Shown here: positions 7,722 to 16,550 of the stretch, in pieces | How positions within the stretch are numbered: position 1 is the first letter of the stretch | How the letters are laid out: each line of letters opens with the position of its first letter | NCBI RefSeq assembly: GCF_900114035.1 | Contig: NZ_FORP01000018.1 | Span: 79,357 to 143,356 of the forward strand | From: Amycolatopsis sacchari | GTDB taxonomy: Bacteria > Actinomycetota > Actinomycetes > Mycobacteriales > Pseudonocardiaceae | DNA length: 64,000 nucleotides | Direction: 5' to 3' | The notes under the pieces: generated by a model | Database searches by the model: none | What the model was told of the DNA's origin: nothing | What the model saw: the letters and a program-made list of their open reading frames with translations, nothing else | Position numbers and translations under genes: made by a program

Positions 7722-8651
7722 GTGGACGAAGCACCGAACATGGTCCAGGCCAAAGCGCTCGTGAAGCGCTTCGGCGGGTTCGAGGCCGTCCGGGGGATCG
7801 ACGTCGAGGTGCGCCGCGGCGAGGCGTTCGGTTTCCTCGGCCCGAACGGCGCCGGCAAGTCCTCGACCATGCGCATGATCGCGTGCGTTTCGCCGCGCTC
7901 GGACGGGGATCTGCGGGTGCTGGGCATGGACCCGGACGTCGAGGGCCCGCGGATCCGCGCGCGGCTCGGCGTGGTGCCGCAGCAGGACAACCTGGACACG
8001 GAGCTGACGGTCCGGCAGAACCTCCAGGTGTACGCGCGTTACTTCGGGCTGTCGCGGGCGCGGGCGCGGAGCAAGGCCGACGAGCTGCTGGAGTTCGCGC
8101 AGCTGTCCGACCGGGCCGACGCGGAGGTCGATCCGTTGTCGGGCGGCATGAAACGGCGCCTGACCATCGCGCGCTCGCTGGTCAACGAGCCGGAGCTGCT
8201 GCTGCTCGACGAGCCGACGACGGGGCTGGACCCGCAGGCCCGCCACCTGTTGTGGGACAGGCTGTTCCGGCTCAAGGCGCAGGGCGTCACGCTGATCGTC
8301 ACGACGCACTACATGGATGAGGCCGAGCAGCTGTGCGACCGGCTCGTCGTCATGGACGCCGGGCGCATCGTCGCCGAGGGCTCGCCCGCCGAGCTGATCG
8401 CGCGGTACTCCACCCGTGAGGTGCTGGAGCTGCGTTTCCCGCCGGGGCAGGAGGTTCCGGCGGAGACGTTCGCCGATCTCGCCGAGCGGGTGGAAGCCCT
8501 GCCCGACCGCGTGCTGCTCTACACCGCGGCAGGGGAGTCGGCGCTGGAGCAGGTGCACGCACGGGGCTGGCGGCCGCTGTCGAGCCTGGTGCGGCGCAGC
8601 ACGCTGGAGGACGTGTTCCTCCGGCTCACCGGCCGGACGTTGGTGGACTGA
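7722..8651 (+). CDS. ABC-2 exporter ATP-binding protein (DrrA/NodI-like)
   Basis: A 309-aa nucleotide-binding subunit with Walker A GPNGAGKSS, Q-loop VPQQDN, ABC signature LSGGMKRRLTIARSL, Walker B LLLLDEPTTGLDP and H-loop TTHYMDEAEQL. A C-terminal extension of about 90 residues after the ATPase core is typical of DrrA-type subunits. It powers the two ABC-2 permeases encoded directly downstream, and its stop overlaps the first permease start as TGATG. GTG 7722 was chosen because a -10 hexamer sits 7 nt upstream; ATG 7740 is the alternative. The likely role is export of a lipid-like molecule, antibiotic or polysaccharide; the substrate is unknown. Confidence 0.93.
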   Translation: MDEAPNMVQAKALVKRFGGFEAVRGIDVEVRRGEAFGFLGPNGAGKSSTMRMIACVSPRSDGDLRVLGMDPDVEGPRIRARLGVVPQQDNLDTELTVRQNLQVYARYFGLSRARARSKADELLEFAQLSDRADAEVDPLSGGMKRRLTIARSLVNEPELLLLDEPTTGLDPQARHLLWDRLFRLKAQGVTLIVTTHYMDEAEQLCDRLVVMDAGRIVAEGSPAELIARYSTREVLELRFPPGQEVPAETFADLAERVEALPDRVLLYTAAGESALEQVHARGWRPLSSLVRRSTLEDVFLRLTGRTLVD

Positions 8652-9451
8652 TGGTCGTTTCCACGGGCCGGGTCGTCGGGTCCTGGCGGGCGGCGTGGCT
8701 GCGCGTCGAGGGCAGCTGGACGTGGTACCGCCGGTACTGGAAGTCCAACCTGTACTCGTCCGGGCTGCAGCCGCTGCTGTTCCTGATCGCGATGGGGCTG
8801 GGCTTCGGTTCCCAGGTGCGCGCCGGGCCCGCCACGGGCGGGCTGCCGTACGTGCAGTACATCGCGCCGGCGTTGCTGGTGTCCGCCGCGATGCAGAACG
8901 CGGTCGGCGAGTCGACGTACCCGGTGCTGTCGGGGTTCAAGTGGCAGAAGGACTACCTGGCGGTCACGGCCACGCCGATCACCGCCGGGCAGCTGCTGGG
9001 CGGGCACTTCGCGTGGGTCGCGCTGCGGTTGACGCTGGCGAGCACGGTGTACGCGGTGATCGCGCTGCCGTTCGGGGCGTGGCTCAACGCGGGCGCGCTC
9101 CTCGTGGTGCTGACGGGCGTGGTCACCGGGCTGGCCTGCGCGGCACCGGTCACGGCGTTCGCGGCGAGCACCTTCGACGAGGGCGTTCGCTTCACCGCGT
9201 TGTTCCGGTTCGTCGTGATGCCGATGACGTTGTTCGCGGGCACGTTCTTCCCGATCGAGCAGATCCCGCTCGCGCTGCGCTGGCTCGCGTGGATTTCCCC
9301 GCTGTGGCACGGGAACCAGCTCGCCCGCGGCGTGACGCTGGGCGGGGTGCCGTGGCCGGCGATGCTCGGTCACCTGGCGTTCCTGGCCGCGTTGTTCGCG
9401 GTCGGCGCAGTCCTGGCGCGCCACTACTTCTACCGCAGGCTGGTGGTGTGA
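8651..9451 (+). CDS. ABC-2 type permease 1
   Basis: A 266-aa membrane protein with six predicted transmembrane helices and the ABC-2 signature region (RFVVMPMTLFAGTFFPIEQIPLALRWLAWISPLWHGNQLARG) in its C-terminal half. The ATG overlaps the ATPase stop by one base. It is paired with a second, related permease, so the complex probably has one ATPase dimer and a heterodimeric membrane part, as in NodIJ/DrrAB-like exporters. Confidence 0.9.
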   Translation: MVVSTGRVVGSWRAAWLRVEGSWTWYRRYWKSNLYSSGLQPLLFLIAMGLGFGSQVRAGPATGGLPYVQYIAPALLVSAAMQNAVGESTYPVLSGFKWQKDYLAVTATPITAGQLLGGHFAWVALRLTLASTVYAVIALPFGAWLNAGALLVVLTGVVTGLACAAPVTAFAASTFDEGVRFTALFRFVVMPMTLFAGTFFPIEQIPLALRWLAWISPLWHGNQLARGVTLGGVPWPAMLGHLAFLAALFAVGAVLARHYFYRRLVV

Positions 9452-9452
9452 C

Positions 9453-10274
9453 GTGACCGTGCTGGAACCCCGGCCCGGCGTCCTGCTGCGGGTCCTGCCG
9501 CCCAGCCTGTACGCGGGCCGCGCGAGCAAGGTAGTCGAACGCTCGATGCTCGCGTACTCGCGGATGTGGCTCGTCTTCGTCTCCGGCGTGTTCGAGCCGC
9601 TGTTCTACCTGCTGGCGTTCCAGGTCGGCTTCGGCAGGCTGGTCGACGACGTCGTCGGCCCGGGCGGCCAGCCGATGAGCTACGTGGCGTTCGTGGCGCC
9701 CGCGCTGCTCGCGTCCTCGGCGATGAACGGCGCGGTGCTCGACAGCACGTACAACGTGTTCTTCAAGTTCCGCTACGCGAAGACGTACGACGCGATGCTG
9801 GCCACCCCGATCGGGCCGCTGGACGTCGCGCTCGGCGAGATCTCCTGGTGCGTGCTGCGGGGCGGCCTCTACGCCGTCGCGTTCTTCGCGGTGATGCTCG
9901 GCATGGGCCTGGTGACGTCGGCGTGGGCCGTGCTGCTGGTCCCGGTCGCGCTGCTGATCGCGTTCGCGTTCGCGGCGGTCGGCATGACGTGCGCGACCTT
10001 CCTGCGCTCGCCCTCGCAGTTCGACTACATCCAGCTCGCCGTGATGCCGATGTTCCTGTTCTCCACCACCTTCTACCCGCTGACGGTGTACCCGGCGGCG
10101 CTGCGGGTCGTGGTCCAGTGCTTCCCGCTGTACCACGGGATCGAGCTGATGCGGAAGCTGTCGGTGGGCGTGTTCGACGTCGCGATGCTGGGGCACCTGG
10201 CGTACCTGCTCGCGCTGGCGGCGCTCGGCCTGTGGGGCGTGTCGAGGCGGCTCAGCCGGCTGCTACTGAGCTGA
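9453..10274 (+). CDS. ABC-2 type permease 2 (NodJ-like)
   Basis: A 273-aa membrane protein starting at GTG 9453, 1 bp after the previous stop. It has about six helices and the family motif LAVMPMFLFSTTFYPLTVYPAALRVVVQCFPLYHGIELMR near residues 190-230. A small cytoplasmic N-terminal segment (about 25 residues) precedes helix 1. It is the second half of the exporter membrane domain. The gene converges on, and overlaps by 12 bp, the subtilase gene on the other strand. Confidence 0.9.
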   Translation: MTVLEPRPGVLLRVLPPSLYAGRASKVVERSMLAYSRMWLVFVSGVFEPLFYLLAFQVGFGRLVDDVVGPGGQPMSYVAFVAPALLASSAMNGAVLDSTYNVFFKFRYAKTYDAMLATPIGPLDVALGEISWCVLRGGLYAVAFFAVMLGMGLVTSAWAVLLVPVALLIAFAFAAVGMTCATFLRSPSQFDYIQLAVMPMFLFSTTFYPLTVYPAALRVVVQCFPLYHGIELMRKLSVGVFDVAMLGHLAYLLALAALGLWGVSRRLSRLLLS

Positions 10275-11630
10275 CAGCGCCCCGGCCGCGTCCACCATGC
10301 CGTGGCCGTAGAAGCCGTTGTAGCCGGTGTACCCGGTGCAGAACGCGTCCTGGTGCCCGTCGCCGGTGAGGTCGTAGTCGTCGGGGCAGGCGAGCGGCCG
10401 CGCGCCCCGGTACAGGGCGGCGCTGAGCTGGCGCGGGCCGAACCCGGGGTGTGCCGACGCGACGAGCGCGGCCACCCCGGCGACGTGCGGCGCGGCCATC
10501 GACGTCCCGCACATCGGCGCGTAGCCACCCGGCACGGTCGACAGCACGCAGTCGCCGTGAGTGCCGCCCGGCGCGGCGAGGTCCACGACGCCGAGCCCGT
10601 ACGAGCTGTATCCCGCCTTCACCTCGTCACGCCCCACGGCGGACACCGTCACGGCGTCCCGCAGCCCGGCGGGCAGTTCCTCGCAGCCCGAGGGCGCGGC
10701 GTCCGGCCGCACGGGGGTGAGGTCGGCGGCTTCGTTCGTCGCGGCGGTCACGGTGAGCGTGCCCTGCGCCGTCGAGTACCGCACGGCACGCGCGATCGCC
10801 TCGCGCACCACCGCGAACCCGCGCCGCTGCGAGCACGACACGCCCCACGGATCGACCGCGAAGCTCGCGTTGACCACCCGCAGGTGCCGTTCCGCCGCCC
10901 ACATCAGCCCGCACACCGCGGCCTCGGGATCGACGTAGCCGCGGTCGTTGAGCACCTTCACCGACGCCACCCGCACCCCCGGCGCCACGCCGGTGATGCC
11001 CTTCCCGTCGTCCGCGGCGGCGATGATCCCGGCCACGTGCGTGCCGTGCGCCGAGGTCGTCGGCTGCCACGCCGCGGGTGAGCGGTCGGGCACGCCGGTG
11101 AGGCAGCCTGCCGAGTCGTCCGCGTCGACGGCTTTCGCGAGATCCGGCTGGCTCGGGTCGATCCCGGAGTCGAGCACGCCGACCACGACGTCCGGGCTGC
11201 CCGCACGCGGTCCGGCGTCGATGGCGGCGAGGTTCCACTGCTCACCGGTGCGGTCCTCGCCCGACACGCCCGCGGCGTCCGGGAGTTCCGCGCGCACCGC
11301 GGCCCCGCCCCGCCGCACCTGCTGTGCGCTGAAGGCCCGGTCCGGCCCGAACTTCGCCGCGAACCCCGGATCGGCCGAGCGCACCACGCCCACGCCGATC
11401 TCGGGGTAGTAGACCGAGGTGGCGCCACACGCCGCCGCGACCTGCCCCGCGGCGACGTCCTCCGCCGTACCCTGGTCGAAGACGACCAGGTAGCGCACGC
11501 TGCGCCCGTCGTCGCCGCAGCCGGGGTCGCGCTGGTCCGCGACGGCCGCCGGGGCGGTGGCCGCGACCAGCAGCGCGGCGGACGCGCCGAGCACAAGGGA
11601 CCGTCCCAACCCGGACAACCGAACCTCCAC
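10263..11630 (-). CDS. secreted S8 family serine peptidase (subtilase)
   Basis: A 455-aa secreted protease. A signal peptide (SLVLGASAALLVAATAPAAVA) spans about residues 11-31, followed by a propeptide-like region (RYLVVFDQGTAEDVA). The catalytic triad is Asp154 (GVLDSGID), His195 (SAHGTHVAG) and Ser377 (GTSMAAPHVAG), with the oxyanion Asn299. The C-terminus ends with a conserved-looking segment containing DLTGDGHQDAFCTGYTGYNGFYGHG. Several Cys residues (for example 38, 68, 176, 240, 266, 316, 361, 374) suggest disulfides. GTG 11630 gives a proper signal peptide; longer frames do not. It is not a typical mycosin, because no C-terminal membrane anchor is seen. Confidence 0.92.
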   Translation of the reverse strand: MEVRLSGLGRSLVLGASAALLVAATAPAAVADQRDPGCGDDGRSVRYLVVFDQGTAEDVAAGQVAAACGATSVYYPEIGVGVVRSADPGFAAKFGPDRAFSAQQVRRGGAAVRAELPDAAGVSGEDRTGEQWNLAAIDAGPRAGSPDVVVGVLDSGIDPSQPDLAKAVDADDSAGCLTGVPDRSPAAWQPTTSAHGTHVAGIIAAADDGKGITGVAPGVRVASVKVLNDRGYVDPEAAVCGLMWAAERHLRVVNASFAVDPWGVSCSQRRGFAVVREAIARAVRYSTAQGTLTVTAATNEAADLTPVRPDAAPSGCEELPAGLRDAVTVSAVGRDEVKAGYSSYGLGVVDLAAPGGTHGDCVLSTVPGGYAPMCGTSMAAPHVAGVAALVASAHPGFGPRQLSAALYRGARPLACPDDYDLTGDGHQDAFCTGYTGYNGFYGHGMVDAAGALSAQ

Positions 11631-11650
11631 CGGACCTGCGGTACCAGGCG

Positions 11651-11680
11651 ACGCTAGGCCACCGCCGGACGGGCGGACAA
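11651..11680 (-). promoter_or_regulatory. promoter of the subtilase gene
   Basis: On the minus strand TTGTCC (11680-11675), an 18-bp spacer and TAGCGT (11656-11651) form a reasonable housekeeping promoter 20 bp before the GTG start. Confidence 0.5.
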
Positions 11681-12100
11681 GCGGAACGGGCAAGTTCGCC
11701 CGGCCGGGCGGGCACGGCGCCCGCGACAGGGAAGCGCGCGGCTCCGGCGGTCCGGTGTGGGATACTCGGGGTGGCCGCCGAGCCGGGACGCCCGTCAACC
11801 GCGGTGCGAACCGGCGCCGATGGCCCGGTGACGTGCGGGAAGAGCGCCGGTCGTCGCCACCTGATCAGGTGGCTCGACGAACGTGGAAGGCGGAGCGGGA
11901 AGCCGCCGGCCCGGCCGGTACGTGATCGAGCAGAGCTGCCTCCGGCGGCTGCCGGACCTCCGGTGCGGTCGGAGCTTGAGAGGCACAGGATTCCCGTCGG
12001 CGGTGACCACCGCGGCGGAACAGGACAGGAAGGGGCCCCTGCGCGGCCGCGTCCTTCCAGCGTGAGCGCTGGCAGACGCGCCCGGGGGCGGAGGAGACAG
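11681..12100 (+). promoter_or_regulatory. gene-free upstream region and probable long 5' leader of rne
   Basis: This roughly 420-bp stretch contains no convincing gene on either strand. A GATACT -10-like hexamer at 11761-11766 would give an rne leader of about 330 nt. Long rne leaders are known in other bacteria and can carry feedback control by RNase E. No specific structure is claimed here. A good GGAGGAGA ribosome site lies just before the rne ATG. Confidence 0.4.
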
Positions 12101-15100
12101 ATGACGAACGCGGAAACACCCGCCGAGAACACCGGCGGGGACACCGCCACACCCACCGGCCCGCTGGGCGAGCTGCCCGCCAGGGTCCGGGTGCACGCAC
12201 TGGCCAAGCTGCTCGGGTCGAACAGCAGGGACGTGCTGGCGAAACTGACCGAACTGGGCGAGACCGTCCGCAGCGCGCAGTCGAGCGTGCCGAAGGACGT
12301 CGCCATCCGGGTGGCCGAGGCGTTCGCCGCCCCGGCCGAGGAGGTCGTCCCGGAAGCGCCGGAGGCCCCGCAGCCCGAGGCGGCCGAGTCCGACACCACC
12401 GAGCTGACCGCCCCGCCCGAGGTGGAGGCGGCCGAGGAGGCCGAGCCCGAGCCGGTGCGCCCGCTGGCCCACGTGCCGGTGTTCGCGGCGCCGTCGCCGG
12501 TGTTCCTGCCGCCGGAGCCGCCCGTGGCGCGGCCGGAGCCGAAGCCGCAGGAGGAGGAGCCCGCCGAGGACGAGCAGGCGGAGGCTCCCGAGCGCGACGA
12601 GCGTGACAAGGACGACGACGGTGAGGACCGGAGCGCCCGTCGCCGTCGGCGTCGCGGCCGCCGTGGTCGCGGCCGGGGCAAGGGCGGCGAGGACAGCGCC
12701 GGCGGCGAGGACGAGTCGGCCGAGCAGCCGGAGCAGGCCGAGGAGGCCCGGGCCGAGGACGAGGCGAAGCCCGAGGCCGAAGCCGAGAGCGAGGACGACG
12801 ACGCCGACGAGGCGGAGACCGGCACGAGCCGTCGCCGTCGTCGCCGTCGTCGCCGGAAGGCCTCCGACGACGACGGTGCCGAGGCCACGAGCGACGACCC
12901 GCCGAACACGGTCGTCCACGTCCGCGACAGCAAGCCCGAGGCGGACAAGAGCGCCAAGGAGCCCAAGGACAAGGGCGACGGCGTCCGCAGCGTCCGTGGT
13001 TCGACGCGGCTGGAGGCCAAGCGCCAGCGCCGCCGGGACGGCCGCGAGGCGGGCCGCCGCCGCGCGCCGATCCTGTCCGAGGCCGAGTTCCTGGCGCGCC
13101 GCGAGGCCGTCGAGCGCACGATGGTCGTGGCAGAGCGCGGCGACCACACGCAGATCGGCGTCCTCGAGGACGGTGTGCTGGTCGAGCACTTCGTGACGTC
13201 GCACGGCAGCGGCTCGATCGTGGGCAACGTCTACCTGGGCCGCGTGCAGAACGTGCTGCCGTCGATGGAGGCGGCGTTCGTCGACATCGGCCGCGGCCGC
13301 AACGCGGTGCTCTACGCAGGTGAGGTTGACTGGGACGCCGCCGGCCTGGAGGGCAAGTCCCGCAAGATCGAGCAGGCGCTGTCCACCGGTGACAACGTGC
13401 TGGTGCAGGTCACGAAGGACCCGGTCGGCCACAAGGGCGCCCGGCTCACCACGCAGATCTCGCTGCCCGGCCGGTTCCTGGTGTACGTGCCCTCCGGTGG
13501 TGCCACCGGTATTTCGCGGAAGCTGCCGGAGAACGAGCGCCGCCGCCTGAAGGACATCCTCAAGCGCATCGTCCCCGAGGACGCGGGCGTGATCATCCGC
13601 ACCGCCTCGGAGGGCATCAGCGAGGAGGAGCTGGAGCGCGACGTCCGCCGCCTGAAGGCCCAGTGGGAGGTCATCAAGGAGAAGGCGGACGCGGCGGGCG
13701 GCGGCAAGAAGTCCGCCGCGCCGACGATGCTCTACGAGGAGCCGGACCTGCTGGTCAAGGTCGTCCGCGACCTGTTCACCGAGGACTTCGCGAAGCTGGA
13801 GGTCCAGGGCGACACGGCCTGGGAGACGATCAACGCCTACGTCAACCACGTGGCGCCGGACCTCGCCGGGCGGCTCAAGCGGTACGTGGGCACGGGCGAC
13901 GTGTTCACCGACTACCGCATCGACGAGCAGATCACGAAGGCGCTGGACCGCAAGGTGTGGCTGCCCTCGGGCGGGTACCTGGTCATCGACCGCACCGAGG
14001 CGATGACCGTGATCGACGTCAACACGGGCAAGTTCACCGGGTCGGGTGGCAACCTCGAGGAGACGGTGACCAGGAACAACCTGGAGTCCGCCGAGGAGAT
14101 CGTCCGCCAGCTGCGGCTGCGCGACATCGGCGGCATCATCGTGATCGACTTCATCGACATGGTGCTGGAGTCCAACCGCGAGCTGGTGCTGCGGCGGCTG
14201 ACCGAGTGCCTCGGCCGTGACCGCACCCGGCACCAGGTGGCGGAGGTGACGTCGCTGGGTCTGGTGCAGATGACCAGGAAGAAGGTCGGCACCGGGCTGC
14301 TGGAGGCGTTCTCCACCACGTGCGAGCACTGCAAGGGCCGCGGCGTGGTGATCTCGACGGAGCCGCAGCGCGCCGGGAACGGCGGCGGTTCGAACGGCAA
14401 CGGCAACCAGCACGGGGGCGGCGGTTCGCGCCGTGCGCGGGGGCGCGGCAAGGGCGCGGAGGAGCCGCAGCAGGCCGAGGCCGGCGGCAAGAACGTGCAG
14501 CGGGAGTCCGTGGTGTCGGCCGTGCAGGCGATGGCCCACGCCGCGAAGCTCGCGTCGTCGGGCAAGCCGGAGGACGAGGCCGAGCAGGCGGCCGAGGAGA
14601 CCGCGGAGCAGGTGGTGACCGCCGCGCTGAACGGCCGCCACGAAGCGCCGGGCGAGCCGGTCCACGAGCAGACGGACACGGTGCCGGAGGCGGAAACCAG
14701 CGCGGCCGACCGTCCCACCACCCGACGCGCCCACCGCAGGGCCCGCGCCGCGGAGCGGAACGCCCAGGCCGCTACGAGCGCTTCGGACGCTTCGAGCGGT
14801 TCTGGCGGTTCGGGCGGTTCGGGTGCCGAGGCCGCGGCCGCTGGGTCGGCTGCTGGGGCGGAGGCGGGCGCCGAGGCCGCTGGGCAGGGCAGCCAGGCTG
14901 CCGAGTCCGGTGCCGATGCCGGGCAGGGTGCTCAGGCCGCTGAGTCGGGTGCTGCGGCCGTCGGGTCGGCGGCCGCGGGCGCCGCAGCCGCTGAACCAGG
15001 TGCCGAAGTTCCCCAGTCCGCCGAGCCGCGCACCGGGGCAGCCGAGTCGGTTTCGCCGGCCGGCCAGCCCGCTGCCACCGCGGAGCCGGGCGCCCAGCCC

Positions 15101-15697
15101 GCTGCTGAGTCCTCGGCCCCCACCGAGCCGACTCCGCCGGTCAGCGAGCCCGCCACCGAGTCCAGCACCCGCCCCACCGGGCAGGAGCCGGACGAGGCCC
15201 AGCAGGCCGCCACCGAGCCGGGCGAGGCCCAGCCCACGACCGCCGAGCCGACCGGGCACCAGCCTGGCACCGCCTCGTCGAACGAGGGCCGGCCCAGCCC
15301 GTCGGGCGAGGGCCAGGAGCCCGCTGCCTCGGCCGCCAGCGAGCCGCAGCAGCCCGCCACCTCGGCGCCGGGCGAGGGCCACCCCGCCCCGGCATCGGGC
15401 GAGCAGGCCTCCGGCGAGCCGCAGCGCCCCGCCGCAGAGTCGAACGGCGCCGAGCGGCCCGCTCCCGCGGCCCAGGCCGCGCAGGAGCCGGGCCAGCCCG
15501 CGCAGGAGTCGGCCAGGGCTGCGCAGGAGCCGGGCCAGCACGCCACCGAGCAGCCCGCGGCGCAGGAGCCCACCGGCGCCACCGAGCAGCCCGAGGTCGA
15601 CGTGCCGACCCCGGCCGTGCGCACCGCCCGCAGGCGTCCGCGCCGTGCGGCCTCGCGCCCGGCCGGCCCGCCGGTGCACGCCTCGGACCAGAGCTGA
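12101..15697 (+). CDS. rne: ribonuclease E/G
   Basis: A 1198-aa endoribonuclease that starts mRNA decay and rRNA processing. Residues about 25-75 (RVHALAKLLGSNSRDVL onward) resemble the IF2 N-terminal domain. A long acidic region with Arg-rich blocks (RRRRRGRRGRGRG; SRRRRRRRRRK) follows. The catalytic core has the S1 domain (GNVYLGRVQNVLPSMEAAF), the metal-binding VIDVNTGK and IIVIDFIDM aspartates, and the zinc-link CEHCKGRG. The last 400 residues are Ala/Glu/Pro/Gln/Gly-rich and disordered, the likely scaffold and RNA-binding tail. ATG 12101 has a GGAGGAGA ribosome site. The order rne-rplU-rpmA-obg-proB is the actinobacterial norm. Confidence 0.97.
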   Translation: MTNAETPAENTGGDTATPTGPLGELPARVRVHALAKLLGSNSRDVLAKLTELGETVRSAQSSVPKDVAIRVAEAFAAPAEEVVPEAPEAPQPEAAESDTTELTAPPEVEAAEEAEPEPVRPLAHVPVFAAPSPVFLPPEPPVARPEPKPQEEEPAEDEQAEAPERDERDKDDDGEDRSARRRRRRGRRGRGRGKGGEDSAGGEDESAEQPEQAEEARAEDEAKPEAEAESEDDDADEAETGTSRRRRRRRRRKASDDDGAEATSDDPPNTVVHVRDSKPEADKSAKEPKDKGDGVRSVRGSTRLEAKRQRRRDGREAGRRRAPILSEAEFLARREAVERTMVVAERGDHTQIGVLEDGVLVEHFVTSHGSGSIVGNVYLGRVQNVLPSMEAAFVDIGRGRNAVLYAGEVDWDAAGLEGKSRKIEQALSTGDNVLVQVTKDPVGHKGARLTTQISLPGRFLVYVPSGGATGISRKLPENERRRLKDILKRIVPEDAGVIIRTASEGISEEELERDVRRLKAQWEVIKEKADAAGGGKKSAAPTMLYEEPDLLVKVVRDLFTEDFAKLEVQGDTAWETINAYVNHVAPDLAGRLKRYVGTGDVFTDYRIDEQITKALDRKVWLPSGGYLVIDRTEAMTVIDVNTGKFTGSGGNLEETVTRNNLESAEEIVRQLRLRDIGGIIVIDFIDMVLESNRELVLRRLTECLGRDRTRHQVAEVTSLGLVQMTRKKVGTGLLEAFSTTCEHCKGRGVVISTEPQRAGNGGGSNGNGNQHGGGGSRRARGRGKGAEEPQQAEAGGKNVQRESVVSAVQAMAHAAKLASSGKPEDEAEQAAEETAEQVVTAALNGRHEAPGEPVHEQTDTVPEAETSAADRPTTRRAHRRARAAERNAQAATSASDASSGSGGSGGSGAEAAAAGSAAGAEAGAEAAGQGSQAAESGADAGQGAQAAESGAAAVGSAAAGAAAAEPGAEVPQSAEPRTGAAESVSPAGQPAATAEPGAQPAAESSAPTEPTPPVSEPATESSTRPTGQEPDEAQQAATEPGEAQPTTAEPTGHQPGTASSNEGRPSPSGEGQEPAASAASEPQQPATSAPGEGHPAPASGEQASGEPQRPAAESNGAERPAPAAQAAQEPGQPAQESARAAQEPGQHATEQPAAQEPTGATEQPEVDVPTPAVRTARRRPRRAASRPAGPPVHASDQS

Positions 15698-15709
15698 CCG
15701 GGTAAGACG

Positions 15710-15737
15710 CCCCCCGGTGTTCACCAGCACCGGGGGG
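15710..15737 (+). terminator. hairpin terminator after rne
   Basis: A perfect 10-bp stem (15710-15719 with 15728-15737) with an 8-nt loop, beginning 12 nt after the rne stop. It separates rne from the rplU-rpmA transcript. Confidence 0.75.
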
Positions 15738-15743
15738 CCACGT

Positions 15744-15851
15744 AACCTATAGGACGGCCCGCCAGCGTGCGGGCCATGGCGCGATCACCGGGCCGCCCGA
15801 GCGGGCCGTGTCGCAAGCCCTCACCCATTGTCGAGTAAGCAGGAGACTTCC
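15744..15851 (+). promoter_or_regulatory. rplU leader region with hairpins
   Basis: A TATAGG -10-like element lies near 15749, followed by about 95 nt of leader with two GC-rich hairpins. One is GGCCCGC/GCGGGCC (starting near 15757); the other is a GGCCGCCC/GGGC-type stem near 15790. This could be a ribosomal-protein autoregulatory leader, but no known motif is recognised. Confidence 0.35.
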
Positions 15852-16166
15852 GTGTCGGCGTACGCGATCGTCAAGACCGGCGGCAAGCAGTACAAGGTGG
15901 CCGTCGGCGACGTCGTCGAGGTCGAAAAGCTCGAGGGCGAGCCGGGCACCGAGCACACTTTCCCCGCCGTGCTGTATGTCGATGGCGGCGAGGTCACCAC
16001 GGACGCCGACGCGTTGGCGAAGGTCTCGGTCACCGGCAAGGTCGTCGAGCAGACCAAGGGTCCGAAGATCCGGATCCACAAGTTCAAGAACAAGACCGGC
16101 TACCACAAGCGCCAGGGTCACCGGCAGAAGCTGACCCGCGTCGAGGTCACCGGAATCAGCAAGTAA
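15852..16166 (+). CDS. rplU: 50S ribosomal protein L21
   Basis: A 104-aa protein of full L21 length ([20 protein letters not shown] at the start). It has the family [21 protein letters not shown] region near residues 72-92, which contacts 23S rRNA. GTG 15852 has an AGGAG ribosome site and gives the normal L21 N-terminus. It is co-transcribed with rpmA, 15 bp downstream. Confidence 0.98.
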   Translation: MSAYAIVKTGGKQYKVAVGDVVEVEKLEGEPGTEHTFPAVLYVDGGEVTTDADALAKVSVTGKVVEQTKGPKIRIHKFKNKTGYHKRQGHRQKLTRVEVTGISK

Positions 16167-16181
16167 AGGAGCTGAGTAAGC

Positions 16182-16439
16182 ATGGCACACAAGAAGGGTG
16201 CTTCCAGCTCCCGCAACGGGCGTGACTCCAACCCGCAGTACCTCGGCGTCAAGCGCTACGGCGGCCAGGTCGTCAAGGCGGGCGAGATCCTCGTCCGGCA
16301 GCGGGGCACCAAGTTCCACCCCGGCGTGAACGTCGGCCGCGGCGGTGACGACACGCTGTTCGCGCTGGCCGCCGGTGCGGTCGAGTTCGGTGCGAAGCGT
16401 GGCCGCAAGACGGTCAACATCGTCCCGGTCGAGGCCTGA
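16182..16439 (+). CDS. rpmA: 50S ribosomal protein L27
   Basis: An 85-aa L27 with the conserved N-terminus [16 protein letters not shown], whose tail reaches the peptidyl-transferase centre, and the [18 protein letters not shown] signature. There is no N-terminal extension of the kind that is cleaved in Firmicutes L27. An AAAGGAG site lies upstream. A strong terminator ends the rplU-rpmA unit. Confidence 0.98.
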   Translation: MAHKKGASSSRNGRDSNPQYLGVKRYGGQVVKAGEILVRQRGTKFHPGVNVGRGGDDTLFALAAGAVEFGAKRGRKTVNIVPVEA

Positions 16440-16469
16440 GGCCCGCCGAGACACGCTGTAGCTCTTCTG

Positions 16470-16515
16470 ACGAGGGGCGGGCCCGGAACAAATTCGGGTC
16501 CGCCCCTCGTTTTTG
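16470..16515 (+). terminator. intrinsic terminator after rpmA
   Basis: A 16-bp stem (16470-16485 with 16495-16510, one G-U pair) with a 9-nt loop, followed by a run of T. It is the most canonical rho-independent terminator in the window. Confidence 0.93.
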
Positions 16516-16550
16516 TCTGAAGTGGTCCTGAATAGACGGAAAGGCAAGAC

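Noticed and set aside
11795..15730. A 1311-codon open frame on the strand opposite rne
   Set aside because: It is the GC-rich mirror of the rne reading frame. Its translation is repetitive Leu/Arg/Gly/Ala without motifs, and rne has clear domains and a ribosome site.
15744..15851. A known ribosomal-protein leader family before rplU
   Set aside because: Hairpins are present, but no match to a leader class I can name; left as an unassigned leader.
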